DNA of 64,000 nt from Moringa oleifera (lineage: Eukaryota > Streptophyta > Magnoliopsida > Brassicales > Moringaceae), in assembly GCA_021397835.1 (NCBI GenBank), contig JAJFZO010000049.1, forward strand, positions 3,105,001 through 3,169,000, in the 5' to 3' direction. This document shows positions 1-13,679 of the stretch, piece after piece. The notes under the pieces are model-generated. The model made no database searches and was not told the DNA's origin. It saw only the letters and a program-made list of their open reading frames with translations. The position numbers were made by a program, and so were the translations under genes. Positions within the stretch are counted from its first letter, which is position 1. Every line of letters begins with the position of its first letter.

Positions 1-2474
1 TAATAATAAAAAATGAAGTAAGTAAAATTTGTTGAATAATTAAAACTAAACAATAACAATACTTCCTATCAACAACAGGACATACTTTTTATTTATAATA
101 AATAAAAGTATATATAAAAAATATTAAATTATACGAAATTTCAGAATTTAGATTATGTCACGCCTTAACATCAGTAATTAACTAAAAAGAAATCAGACTC
201 GATTTAATCAATATATAACAGACAATCACCATCATGAACTAAAGAAAGAAAAAGGCAATCTCACGACCTTTACCTTTTAAGTATAACCAACATAGGATTG
301 TAACAGTTGTAGAACTGCCAATAACTCAGTGACTTGAACCTATAAACAATAGGGTCGTGGTTGGTCTCTTAGAAAGTTCACTTTGTTGAACGATTACGTT
401 GAATCAGCAAATTAGTGTTTTACAAAGAGCATGAAGGCCGCTCTTTAGGTGTGCGCGCAGAGTTAGGTGACGCGGAGGGCGGTGATATGATTCCACCCGT
501 GATCCCCTGCGTCGCTCCACAGACACCATGATACCACCCACGATAGCGCCTGCAGAAAATGGGCCCATTAGCCATAATAGCCAACCACCAACGGTGATGA
601 TAACGAAAGCAAAAGCTTATATTCAATTAGCAAAATTACAACGGTAAGGGTGTTTTCCGTTTTTTCCCATAAGGAAATAAAGAGTGAAAAATCCTGCTGC
701 CTCAACGATAAAATGACGCGACCGTGGGGCCCCGTATAGGCATGCGGAATTCTCTCTATCCACTCGGTCGTTGGGCTGTATACTGCTCGTTGCAAATCAA
801 TTTGACCAAATATAAAAAAATAATAATAAATAAATAAATGGAGGCACCTGCGTATCTCAGATAGGTATGGCTTTCTTATTTGGTCACAGGCTGCGGGATG
901 CAGTGGCTTCTTTCTTGACGTCGTTGTCAAATCGATTGGAAAAGTCTGCCGGATGACGCTGGATTAAATCTAATCTCAAGATTCATGGCTAACGCTCGTG
1001 CCACGTGAAACTACGCATATAGTATTTTACTTTACAAAATATTTTGTATATTATTTTAATAGATAGATATGTTTTTTTTTTAATACTGAAGCTTAGGAAC
1101 AAAAAGTTAAAAATTATTATTTTAATTATAATATATAATATTTCAATATATTTTATATATTTTATATATTATTTAAATATATAATAAATAAATTTATGCT
1201 TATTCTTTCAGTTACGTTTTAAAATAAAATATATCTTCAAAAAACAAATATCAAAGATGTTATTTATTCTTATAGATTTCCTGTTTGATTAATTTTATTT
1301 TATTTATATGAATAGATACTATTTAATTCAAAAATATATTAAGTAAATATTATTTAAAACTTTAAGTTTTACTCTATTTTTAATCAAAAATTTATTTTTA
1401 AAACATATTTAAACAAATTTTAATATTTTAATTTTATTAAAATTAAACTTTAATTTAAATATTTTATAATAAATTCTAAATTATAATTTTTTCAGATATA
1501 GTAAAATATACAAGCTATCATAATAAAAAATTTTAAAATTTTTTAAGTACTAAAATTATTTTTTAAAAAAATATATTATAAAAAATTTAAAAATCATAAA
1601 AATAGTTAATTAGTTAAAAAAATTTAATTTAAAAAATAAAATATAAATAAAATATAAATTTTATTTGAATATTTTTAGTCATTTTAATAATAAAAAATAT
1701 TAATTTTTTATAATTATTTTGAGTTAAAGTTTAGTTTGGATAAAATCAATAAATCAAAATTTGTTTCAATACATTTTGAAAATTAAAATTTGATTGAAAA
1801 TAAAGAGTAAAATATAAAATTTTAAATGATATTTATTTAAATATATTTTATGATACATTTTTTAGTTTAAAATTTATAAAAAATAAATATTTTATTTAAA
1901 TAATTATATTTTTTGTTCAATTATTTTTCAAATCATAGGCATTAAATATAAAAGATCATCAAATATGATTTTAATGTCTTTTTATCTGGTTTGGGATTTA
2001 TGTTTCCCTCACCTGAAAATTCTACCGGAGCTCTCTCCATGGAATGGGAAAATACTGAAGGAAGAGTCAGTACTCTATGCTTTTTGTGTTCTGACAATAA
2101 ATGGAAAATTGGAATTTTATCTCCACTTTTGATATTATCCGGATGGCTTTTGCTTTTTGTTTCTTCGTTTTTCAGTACAAAGTCAAAGTCTTCCTGTTGT
2201 ATTCCAATCAGGGGCTGCAACGTGACGATCCATGGCAGGAGTAGACGCCAGCGCTACAGGGGATCTCTTCACGTCCCGCAAACACCTGAGCCCCTCCCGA
2301 CTGATGAACAGTGACGTCCTTGATTACCGTTAATTTGTTCTTTTGCATTAACGGCGCACGTTATGCACAAATAAAGAGCCGCGAGCTTCTCTTCTTTTTT
2401 TGAGCACGCAACATCGAAAACTAAAAACAAACAAAACTCCCGTATCAGTAAAAACGTCTCCAAAAAAGAAAAAG
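1..2474. other. AT-rich intergenic region, no supported gene
   Basis: From about 1020 to 1960 the sequence is almost pure A/T with homopolymer runs and no coding pattern. Two patches have more balanced composition: about 420-1010, and 1980-2450, which is probably the promoter of the downstream kinase gene. The first patch carries a short glycine-rich hydrophobic reading frame on the minus strand (about 560-615) with no usable start codon. I do not recognise it and do not call it a gene. Confidence 0.6.
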
Positions 2475-2501
2475 GTGAGAGAGAGAGAGAGGGAGAGAGA
2501 A
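2475..2501. repeat. (GA)n tract at the 5' leader of the kinase gene
   Basis: A GA-dinucleotide run with one GGG interruption lies about 350 bp upstream of the proposed kinase start codon. GA/CT tracts are common near plant transcription starts, so it may mark the promoter or leader. Length variation between individuals is likely. Confidence 0.8.
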
Positions 2502-2824
2502 AGAGCTTCTCCAGTACGGATAGCAGAGTGGAGCCGACGATTTCTCCACCAATGGTAGTCTCGAGGGTTCTTCGTTATTTGAGTTAAAATCTCTCTGATT
2601 CAACTCAGTAATGGCGATTCTTACTCCGTGTCATTTATCCCGAGTTATGGTGCTGGTCATGGTATCTCCACCGCTGGATCGTCCTTCATTGGCCGTTGCA
2701 GACGAGTTTTCCTTGTAGTGTTGCATCGTGTTTGAATCTTATGTTCGCTTGAAGTGTGATTTCGCCGTTGATTTGTTGAAATCTCGCAGATCTGACGTGT
2801 TCAGGTTAATTAACGGCGTCGGTG

Positions 2825-5800
2825 ATGTCGGTGCTCGTTGTTTCTGGCACCGTCGATAAGTTTAATACTTACATGTATGGTCATTTCGGTGTACCTCATG
2901 GTATGATTTCTGTTTTCTGATAGCATTAAAGTGCTTCTTAGTGCTGCTTTTGGGTACTAAGAGGCTCCATGAGAAATGAATTTTGACATCTCCCCCTCAT
3001 CACTTGTTAATTAGAAAAAATTAAGAAAAAGTTCTTGTAGGGAGTATGAATTATCCTTTCTCTTTGTATCAGTTAATGAAAAGCTGGTATGGACTAAGTT
3101 TGAACAGCTATAGTAATCTAGTTCAGCTGGTTTTTGGAACCTTAATCATGGAAAAGGGAGAAATCCGTGAATAAAATAAAAAAATTTTTTCCTTCTGCAT
3201 CTGGGAAGACAGGGAGTGGATTTGCATTATTTAGACAAGATTAAACAAAATATCTCTGTCACCTATGGGTGATCTACTATTCATTCTTTCATTTTTGAGA
3301 TTTGGAAAAGGCTCCCATTGAATGAAAAGCTATTTAGTTTGCTTGATGAATTTAGAGTAGGATAGCATAATATATAACCTTCAAACTAATGTGTTCCTCA
3401 GTTGTGTGCCTTGGTTCACCAACCACGTGGAGAATAATTGAATTGCAATTAGAATACATACTTAATGGAGTATCTTACTAGTTAGGTGAACTTAGGAGTT
3501 ATTGTGCTCGTGTTTTAGGGTTTGATGATTGTTCAAGTAGTCTATGTTATTATTGACAGAATGCTTTGACGGTATGCTTCCCTTGCTTTCATTGTGGAGA
3601 AGAATGAGGAATAGAAAGAACATTAGTATTTCCCATTATTTTCTCTAGCTTTATTTTAAATAGTTCTTTTTTAAAGCTCAAGTTAAGTAGTTTCTGTTTT
3701 CTTTTGGTCCATAATCAGATACGGAGATTAATCATTCTAGGTTCTTTCATATCTTGCATTGTATTTTAGAGGATAAAAAGATGTGCGTATTATATAAATC
3801 TATGGTCTCTGTGAGTTGATACAGACTCAGGAATTACGAAAAATTTGTTACCTGGTATTGATATTTTTGTGTAGGGTTAAAGTGAATTATTTGTGTTAAA
3901 CATTTTCTGCCAGGTTAATTTCCTCCATAATTTTTTTTTTCTGAATAAAATTTGCAGGAGCACTTAGAAATGTCCATTTATTGCTGAAACTGCTGGTTGC
4001 TCTATGCTATGTGATTGCTACCACCGATGCCGATACTCTACTCAAAGCACCTTCAACATCTCCAACTAGATCGCCTTTGGCTGCGCCAGCTATTCCTGAT
4101 CTGCCCTTGCCAGCTGGTGTGCCACCATTTCATAGATCTCGAAGAAAACATCTCTCACCACATGAGTCTCCAGGACTTGTGCTAGCACCAGCCCATCCTC
4201 CTTTTTATGATCCACTTGTCACTTCTGGTCATCCCCCTACAAGTCCACATTTGTCAAAGCCATCAATGAAGAGGAGTGCCATGCTGCCTCCCAGTGCTGG
4301 CTTAGCTTTTGTAGCCCCAGAACAGTCGACTGGTGCTATTCCTTCTGGTTTACCTCAGCCACCTTTATCTCCTTACATATCCAGTAAGACGTTTTGCTTT
4401 ATATGTTTGCTTTATATCTTTCTTGTCTTAAATATTTCTATCTCATACATTCAGATTAAACATCACTTATCTATTGAATGTGTGTTAACTAATCACTTGG
4501 GAATTGCGGTATTTACCTGGATCTCATTTCCTATTCTGGCAGATTGTTGCAAACCAAATATGGTGTTGAAACGAGGGAGTCATGGTTGCCACTGTGTGTA
4601 TCCAATAAAGCTTGACCTTCTCCTCTTAAATGTCTCACAAAACCCTAATTGGAGTCTATTTTTAGATGAATTTGCTTCCCAGCTTGGTTTGCGAACTTCC
4701 CAAATTGAGCTGATAAACTTTTATGTGCTCAACTTATCCGGATTAAATATTTCGATGGATATTACTCCGCATACTGGAATCAGTTTCTCTGCCAGTGATG
4801 CATCTGCAATCAACTCTTCACTTGCTTCTCACAAGGTTCATTTTGACTCTAGGCTAGTAGGTGATTACAAGCTTCTCAACCTTACCTGGTTTGAGCCTTC
4901 AGGACCTTCTCAAGGTAATGCTGGGCCTTCAAGGATAGTAGAATATCATCTTGCCATCTGTATACCAAGAAATCTTAAATAACGTTCTTTTTATCCATCT
5001 CATGATTATGCACAGTAGATTTTGCAATTAAATATGGGTTTCCTCACCCCCATTTTTGGCTTGTATTTCATGGTGGAATTACATAGAGATAGCTTCAAGG
5101 ACACGTCCCCAGCTGTTTGCATACTGCATCTAGTATAAACTGCAAGGAATTATAAGAATGGTGTGACAAGTATCTATTACTTTTCATTTTTATTGCTGAA
5201 AAGCCATGAAAAAGCATACATTAACAACAGTTATGGCCCGAATTCATAACTTTTATTGGTGTTACTCTTGCAACTAGCATTTTATTTGCATCTTATACTT
5301 CATTTGTTTAAGAGAAGTTATTATTTCGGCATATGATTAATGTTCTGAAAATTGCTGGCACCATTGTGATTGAATCATAAAAACTTGTTAGCTGTTGATT
5401 TAAGTGGTGTAACTACAACAAATTCTAGAACTGATTTCTTATTTCATTTCTATTTCGGAATTTCATAAACCAGCAGTTCATTTGGTGAAGTTGAGTGTTA
5501 ACTTGCCCACTTTTTTCCCTACATTTTTAATCGTAAAGGAGATGAATGCTGAATTTGGAAACTAATTCATTTGCTTTTTGCTTTATTCAGCTATATATTA
5601 ATAATGAGGTTTCCTATGTGAGTATTAACTATTCTTGGAGTTAAACTAAGTGTGTGGCGCATGACTTTGAAGAGTAGTGCCTGCATTAGCAGAGGAAAAT
5701 GATAAACAAACAAAACTTGGATTGAGATCTTCAACAGAAAAAAGAATGATGAAGATGACCTCAATTAAGAAAATACATTGGTTTCTTTGCTTGCATAAAA

Positions 5801-8800
5801 AATGACCTGTGGAATGGCTGTAGTTTACTTAAAACTTTATTTTTTTACTTAGTTGATTGCAGTCTGTTTTCAATGGGTTATTGCAGTTAAGGAATGGGGT
5901 TAGTGAGGATCAACTAATGTTAAATATACCATAAGTTCCCTGACAGCATTCGGAACTCCTAAAGCTATAAGATTAATTCCCTAATTTACTTCAAAATCAT
6001 ATCTTGAATTTATTGATTAATTTAGCAAATCTAGGCAAAAGACCTATGGATTTCCTGAAAAGGGAAGTAAAAAAGAGGCACATTATTCAGAATTAGTGGA
6101 ATTTCATTTGAATAAAGCATGGGTTATAATGCTTCTTTTCATGTGATGCTATGCAATGCAATTTAATTTCAGTTCATGAGTCGGAATCCAATTGTAGCCA
6201 GTCTGATCCCCCAATAAAAATTGGAAAAGAAAGATGGAGAAGAAATTTAAGCTGAACTCACTTAAGAATACTATCATTTTTCCTTTTTAAAAAAAAATTT
6301 TAAAGCAAAAGCAACTCTTTTTGATAAATTGTTTCTTCTAGCTTTAACCTTGGCCTCATTGGATGTTGTCACTTTATATGTATATGTATAACTTTACTTC
6401 TTGTGTGCAGCTCCCCATGTTGCTTCTTCTCCTATGGAAGCGCCTCCACGGCAATCCTCACCTTCTACAACACTAAGTCCTTCAAGAAAGGGGAAACATC
6501 CAAGTTTGATTCTTATATTTGGTATTGCTGCTGGCATACTGATCATTGCCATCATATGCGTGCTTATAATCTGTTCATGTGCCCTTCGTGAAGGAAAGAC
6601 AATAGCACCTCCTGAAAACACTGGTATGAATCTTACATAGTAGGTCCAGACTTTTTTTTTATTTTTCCTTTTGTGTGTGTGAGGCTGGTTTACATTTTCA
6701 TTTATAACTACAAGCAGAAGTTTATAGTAAAAAACTGTCTATATGCTACTAGAGATTGCAGTTGTCATTTGTGAGAGCTGAAGACAGTTGGTGTCAGTTT
6801 TTCTTATGTAGATCAAAAAACTGTGACTATAACTTTTATACGCAGACAAAACATATAATAACAGATAAAAAGGTAACTTAAACCTTTTGGCCTTTCCTCG
6901 GGATAACTCTGTCAATCTGTCTTAGGTATGGCAGCCGAGGAAACTGTAAAGAACAGCCTTTTGCTATCTGTATTTCTGTGACTTTATCCTTTGAAAATGA
7001 TTGTTGCCTTTCAAGTGGCAGGATTTAAGAATGTGATAACGAGTGTCTAGAACCATGTGATCAGGCTTGCATCTGATTTCAAACTGAAGAAGAGTCTTTC
7101 CTGCTTGAAAATGTGCTTTTACTTGGACAATAAGTCATGCTTTACATTTCATTTATTCAATATGACACTAACCTATGGTCTCTATTGGAAAAGAAGTTAA
7201 AACTTACATAAGCCAATATCTTTTATGCTGCTGGTGATGACGCTGGAAGATTGGGTTTGGTAGGTTAATGAACTGATGTAAAAACTTTTGGTCAGAACTT
7301 ATGAATGTGGATGCTAATATATATTTTATGCTTGCCCATAAATGTAACCCTTTTGATTTAGCTTTTTGACATGATATATTGAGAAATTTCTTTTTCTACT
7401 TGACATACATGTAGTTTGTATCCTTTTTTAGGGTGTTATACATTTGAAATTTTCTATATATGGGATCAAATTGGATGAACATGTTCAGTTTTGATGAAAT
7501 ATAACTCAAAATTTTCAAATGCAAGTGAAAATTTTCAAAAAAAAAATAAAATTAATATGTATGTAAAGGTGTTGAGTTCATGTCGGCTTTTAAATTTAAT
7601 GGCATAACATCCTAAGCAAATGGTGCAAGCCACAAAAATCGACAGAAAACAAAAATTCCTCTAAGTATCATGCGGTTTCCTCAATTTAACTGTAGTTTTT
7701 TATGCCATAATTTTATATGTTCTTATAAACTTTGGTATCTTTTTACTAAGAATGTCTTTCTATTTTCACCTTTCTTCCAGTAAAGCCAAGGCCTGCAGAT
7801 GCAGCCCCAGCTGGAGGATCTCTTCCTCACCCAACCAGTACACGGTTTCTTGCCTATGAAGAACTTAAAGAGGCAACAAACAACTTTGAACCAGCAAGCA
7901 TACTAGGAGAGGGTGGTTTTGGCAGAGTTTTCAAAGGTGTCTTGAGTGATGGTACAGCTGTGGCAATTAAGAGGCTTACTAGTGGAGGCCAACAAGGGGA
8001 TAAAGAATTTTTAGTTGAGGTTGAGATGCTGAGCAGGCTGCATCACCGTAATCTTGTGAAACTTGTAGGTTACTATAGCAGTCGTGACTCATCACAGAAC
8101 CTCCTTTGCTATGAGCTTGTTCCAAATGGAAGCTTAGAAGCCTGGCTCCATGGTAATTTGTGCTGTTAAAATGTTGGCATTTAGAGTTTGATATCATGAT
8201 TAGCTATTCTTTTGCTAGTTCAAGTGTTTATGGAAGAAATATTAAGCTCTTAAACTGCTTTATTGAACTTATGACACAATATTCGCATCGGTCCTGTCCT
8301 GTTTTGCCTCAGGTCCTCTAGGAGTAAATTGTCCTCTGGATTGGGACACCAGAATGAAGATTGCACTTGATGCTGCAAGAGGACTTGCATACTTGCATGA
8401 GGACTCACAACCATGTGTTATTCACAGAGATTTCAAAGCATCCAATATATTACTTGAGAATAATTTTCATGCTAAGGTTGCAGATTTTGGCCTTGCCAAG
8501 CAGGCACCTGAAGGCAGAGCAAGTTACCTATCTACTCGTGTAATGGGCACATTTGGGTCAGTTTCATCCTCCCACGTTAAGTATTGTTATTTGGTAATTT
8601 GAGTTGGCATGAAGAAAAGAACGGATTCATTTTATAGGTATGTGGCACCTGAATATGCTATGACTGGACATCTACTTGTTAAAAGTGACGTTTACAGCTA
8701 TGGGGTGGTCCTCCTTGAGTTATTGACCGGAAGGAAACCTGTGGATATGTCACAACCATCTGGACAGGAGAACCTTGTTACTTGGGTTAGTAGGCCCTAA

Positions 8801-9259
8801 GATCAACTGTTGTTTGTCTGTTTCTGTTGAAGGATTGTTTTTTTAGTTCTATGTACCTTTTTAAGTAGTGAAGTATATTGATTCCAGGCCAGGCCAATTC
8901 TCAGAGACAAGGATCGGCTGGAAGAGCTTGCTGATCCAAGACTTGGAGGCAAGTATCCAAAGGAAGATTTTGTTCGGGTTTGCACTATTGCTGCCGCTTG
9001 TGTTGCTCCTGAGGCAAGCCAAAGGCCCACAATGGGTGAAGTGGTACAATCACTTAAAATGGTGCAGCGAGCGACGGAATATCAGGATTCTACGTCTTGC
9101 AACACACGGCCTAATCTGAGACAGTCTTCCACTACTTTTGAGTCTGATGGAACATCATCAATATTCTCTTCAGGTCCTTACTCTGGTTTAAGTGCCGTCG
9201 ACAATGACAATATTTCTCGGACAGCAGTTTTTTCTGAAGATCTTCATGAAGGGCGCTGA
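2825..9259 (+). CDS. Receptor-like serine/threonine kinase, ALE2/At4g02010 type
   Basis: Predicted single-pass plasma-membrane receptor kinase of about 740 residues in eight coding exons: 2825-2900, 3958-4383, 4543-4914, 6411-6623, 7781-8152, 8313-8556, 8638-8785, 8888-9259. All introns are GT-AG and phases match. The N-terminus has a hydrophobic signal-like stretch, then a Pro/Ser-rich region. A Cys-rich ectodomain follows, containing CCKP and HGCHC motifs. One membrane segment lies at about 323-347. The kinase domain has a [11 protein letters not shown] loop near 405, [12 protein letters not shown] at 524-531, DFGLAK and an APEYA activation segment, so it looks catalytically competent. The tail is Ser/Thr-rich. 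The first exon is inferred only from phase (an ATG at 2825 and a GTATGA donor) and is the weakest part. Known relatives act in epidermal and cell-surface signalling. No ligand can be inferred. Confidence 0.88.
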
Positions 9260-9559
9260 ATTGTTTAAAGGCTAATGTTAACCAGAGGTCTTGCTGCAGT
9301 CTGGGACTCTATTGCCAAATCCAACTGCACGATGAATTTCCAAATAGAAGATGATGAATTTTTCAGACAGGATTTTTCTGGAAAAGCTATGTGTTTGTAG
9401 TTCTCATTGGGGGTGTGGATCAGGAACGGGTGCTTTTTGTTGTCCTCAGTGGAAAATCACTGTTCAGTTTTCCTCAAGATAGTGGTTCTTCACATGGTGG
9501 ATAAAAATTTTGTATATATCCTTAGATTGTTCTATTGGATTGGCTTTCATGGTTTCATT

Positions 9560-10639
9560 TAATCTTCTTTTTTCTTTTTTTAGCATCATCATATTTTAAG
9601 AATTATATCATATTATCTTGTAGGGTTTTGGTTCCCAGAGTTCCTGATTTGGTAGGCATCTGGAGAATTTTGGATAGTAATTGCAAGTTTTAGTATCTTA
9701 TCTGCGAGCGGGAGTGTCATTAAGTGACCTTCGACATTGTCTCATTGATTGCTACGATTGCATTCGATGGGGCAAGGTACTCACACATTAGCCTCAAGTC
9801 TCTCAACTCATTGTCTGTGTCATGCATTGCAGATTTGGATTGTCAAATGAAACTGGGGGTTGCACATTTTTGTGTGATAGACTTATCATTTGCCTTCTTG
9901 GATCAAGTTATGACTATGAAATTTTTGTAAAATGCATTTGATTTGTGTCCTAATCCAGAATAGAAAGAGCAATTTTCACTGTTGGTTCCCAATCTTACTC
10001 TATCTTGATGTTCATTTACTCAGAATTCAGTGTCATTAACACTTTGGATTCTCAATTGACTTCCGTCAGTCTAGGATCACATTACTGTTGACTAAGTTCA
10101 TGAATTGCTTCTAAATTCCACGCCTAAACATGACTGAGCTATCAGTGGCTCACTTAGCATGTAGTGTGCTAGCTTCTACATCAATGTGTAGTCTGTAAAT
10201 CCATTACCAACTGCTTAGAGAACAGAAATGCCCTGCTTACGTTCTTCTGGTCCATGTCAACTCCTGAAATTTGTGATTAAACCAGTTAAGCTTCAAAAGC
10301 CCTGAAATAGAAATTAATTTCATTGTGACATGGTCAACAAGGTAATTCCAATCTTTTTGGGCATATTAGAAACTTTGAACATACAAATTTGCCATGAGAT
10401 TAAATAGGGAAAAATAATAACTGAATTATTATAAACTCTTACATGAACTTAAAATAGACTTTCTATTTTGATATTGAGTGCTAAAAATAGTCTGGTAGAC
10501 TTTTGCACGCTCTCCTCATTGCACGGCTGGCCATGTCTCTTCTTCACTTTAAAATCCATTCTCCTTCCTCTGGTCTCCTTACCTTTCCTGTTCCTTTTTT
10601 TCCTTCCTTTTTTTACTAATTATCCCGGGAGAAGAGACA
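9560..10639. other. Intergenic region between the kinase and PMEI genes
   Basis: This stretch follows the kinase 3' UTR and precedes the PMEI start codon. I see no coding pattern. The last 80 bases are pyrimidine-rich (about 10540-10620), as is common just upstream of plant start codons. Confidence 0.5.
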
Positions 10640-11329
10640 ATGGGGCTCTGCAAGTCTATCCTCCTCCTGCTGGCCCTCTCTTCTCTCCTCTCATTCTCGG
10701 TGGAAGCCCATGTCGGCCCTGCCGTGCCACCTGTCTCTTATGATGTCTCCAGGGTCCCAACTACCCTCCAACAGCTGCCTGATCTGCCTAGTCTGTCTAA
10801 CATGGTCTCCTCCTTCTCCGCCTCCTCCCTCTCCCTGCCGGTGAGAAACATCGACCTTTCCGTCATTGACCCCGTCGTCCGCACCGTCTGCGCCAGCACC
10901 GACTACATCAGCGAGTGCATTTTGGGGATCCTGCCCCACCTGCAGGAATCGAGCGGTAGGACCAACCCAGTTAGCGTGCTCAAGATGGAGATGGCGACCC
11001 TCTTCGAGAAAGCCAACGAGACAGTGAAGGAGGCCGAGCTCATCAAGAACGACCCCTCCACGCCGAAGGCCGTCTCCAAGGTCCTAGACACTTGCATTGA
11101 GAACTACGAGTCCTTGCTTGAGGACCTCCAGGACGCGTCGCTCGCCATTGAATCCCGCGACTACGGCAGACTGCAGAGCCTAGTGAGCGCCACCCTCCAG
11201 GATATCGTCACCTGCTCTGATGCGTTCGACGAGGAGCCTGGAGTCAGCTCACCTATCGCTGGCATCGATGAATTCCTCAAGAAGATGTGCAGCAACGTCT
11301 TGGCCATTTCTTCAATGATCAGATTGTAA
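10640..11329 (+). CDS. Pectin methylesterase/invertase inhibitor-domain protein
   Basis: Intronless gene for 229 residues, the usual size for the PMEI family. A cleavable signal peptide covers about residues 1-23 and ends SVEAHV, so the protein should enter the secretory pathway and act in the cell wall. The family pattern is visible: VCASTDY...SEC gives the first disulfide pair, and TCIENY and VTCSDAF give the second. The rest is an amphipathic helical bundle ending in a hydrophobic helix. PMEI proteins bind and block either pectin methylesterase or acid invertase. Sequence alone does not say which. Third codon positions are strongly G/C-biased, unlike the neighbouring genes. Confidence 0.93.
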   Translation: MGLCKSILLLLALSSLLSFSVEAHVGPAVPPVSYDVSRVPTTLQQLPDLPSLSNMVSSFSASSLSLPVRNIDLSVIDPVVRTVCASTDYISECILGILPHLQESSGRTNPVSVLKMEMATLFEKANETVKEAELIKNDPSTPKAVSKVLDTCIENYESLLEDLQDASLAIESRDYGRLQSLVSATLQDIVTCSDAFDEEPGVSSPIAGIDEFLKKMCSNVLAISSMIRL

Positions 11330-13679
11330 ACAGATCATCAAAGATCTTGGTACATCGGTCTTTTTTATGATCCAGGAGAAGGAACAGTGACGGGTCTTTT
11401 GTGATACCATTGTCTCGTTATTGTACGATATCTAAAATCTAATGTCACTTGCTCGTCATCCATGCATGCAATCAACTATTCCGTACAATGAAGAGCCTCA
11501 ACATTAAGACATATTCAAATGCATTTCATGATTAAATGTTGGTGTTATCAAACCTTATGTTATTCAAAACTTATTTCATTTTATATATATAAAGGATCTT
11601 ACAACAAAATGCATATAACAAGTGATGCTCACTCTCATTCTTTGGACTCTAGGGATGGAATAATTAATTCCGATGCTATATAGTTTAGAAACATGTGAGG
11701 CCTCTAAATTTTAAAAAATAAAATCATATGCTTTAGACAAAATAGTGTGTTATAGTTAAAATTTAAAAAAAAAATTAAGTATTCTCGATCAGGCTGATCT
11801 TGATTGTTTAGAGATCCAAAGGGAAGATGAAAATGAAGCACTTTTATCCAAAATTGTAATGATATATAAAAAATAAAATTGTGTATTAACAAAATAACAA
11901 TATCAAAAATAATTTAAAATAATTTTTAAGTAATTTGATAAATAAATTTATTAACGATTTTTTTAATTAGTTTATTTCAATTCTTTTTCAATACATAAGG
12001 TTATTAATCCATTTCACATTTTGTGTGAAATAGTTGATCATAAATAAGATTTTAATAATTTTAATTTTAAAAAATTTTTGATATAATCAACAATATTCTA
12101 TAAGTAATTGAGATAATAAAATAACAACTTAAAACTTTTATAAACTCTATAATTTTGAGCGGTATTTTTTTTAATTGGTAAAGTCATTGGTAATTCTTAT
12201 TGTTTAAAAAATAAATTATTTAAATCAATATTAAAAAGAGCTACTATATTAATTTTAAAATATTTTTAAAATTGATGCAATACTATTTATTATCATCTAG
12301 AAAATTTAACAAATTAAAATCAAAAATAAAATAAAAAAATAATATCATATACTTGCAATTATCTATTTTACTTTTGTAAAGCAATAACATTAATATTTAC
12401 TACAGCAATAACATAATTAATTGTAAAAAAAAAAAAATTTCAATAGCATTTATTTGTACTTGCTTGAATGATATTTTAATAAATAAACAACACTCTTAAC
12501 CGTAAGTAAAAAAAAATTATAATTTAAAAAAAAATGTTTATGAAATCGAGAAAAAACAACTAAAAAAGAGATAAATCCTAAATGAAAAGAAAAAGATGGT
12601 AACGAACCATACAAACTTTTTATCTCTTTTTTATTAATTTAAAATTTTAAAAAATTTTAAATATATATAAATATGAGATCCCAAATGCAGGGGAGTATGG
12701 CTGGTTGCCCCATGGCACAAGCTCGCCCCGAGGCATGGGCACCGTGATCTCAACATAAATCTCTATAACCAATTTAATTGAAGCATTAAATTTTTTTGAA
12801 ATTTTCCATATCTCATACATTATATGTTTTAATATTAAAAAAATAAAAATTTGATAAAATTTTAATATTTATTTTATATTGCTAATTAACTTTTTATATT
12901 TAAAAAATAATAAATCATATTTTTATTATCAATTTGATGTAAATTAAATTTATTAAAAATTTTAAAAAATTTAAGATATTTAAATTAAAGATCTTAAAAT
13001 TTTGACTTAAAATTTTTAATAGATAAAATATTTAAACTACTGTCACAAAAATTACTAAAAATTTTGAAGTATTAAAAATATATTTTTAAAAAAAAATTAC
13101 ACTATTAAATTTTTGAAAAATTTACAAAAAATAGATCTTGCATTGAAAATTTGTTCAAATTTGGGTGATGAACCTGAAATGACATGCAAAATTCATTTGA
13201 ATTATTTTTGAAGTATTTTAATAATAAAAATATATTTAATTTTTATAATTATTTAAGCTAATATTTAATTTAAATTAAATTAATAAGTCAAGGTTCGATT
13301 TATCACTTTTTAAACATAAAAGTTTGATTATAACATAAGTTAAACATTAGGGTTTTACGGGATATTTACTAAAAAATAATCATAAAAATAATATGAAAAT
13401 AAATAATTTTTATGATATATATAATGTGGATCTAAATAAAATCATACAAATTCATTAAAAAAATATGAATAACATTTATAATATAATAAAAATGAAAACA
13501 TATAATGACTATTGAATTAAATCACAATCTTTTGAGTCAATATATTTTGTCATAAATTTGTTAATTTAAATATATATATATATGTACATTATTATTGAGG
13601 TAGTATATGATATGCCATTTATCATCTTAAATTATCTTTTGAAGTTATGCATAAGAAAATAATTTAAAAGTCAATAAGA

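Noticed and set aside
568..930. 120-codon open frame on the minus strand
   Set aside because: Low-complexity Tyr/Phe/Ile runs across an AT-rich stretch, no domain, no supporting splice signals.
1942..2314. Overlapping open frames on both strands upstream of the kinase
   Set aside because: They mirror each other in the same balanced-composition patch and match no family. More likely promoter sequence.
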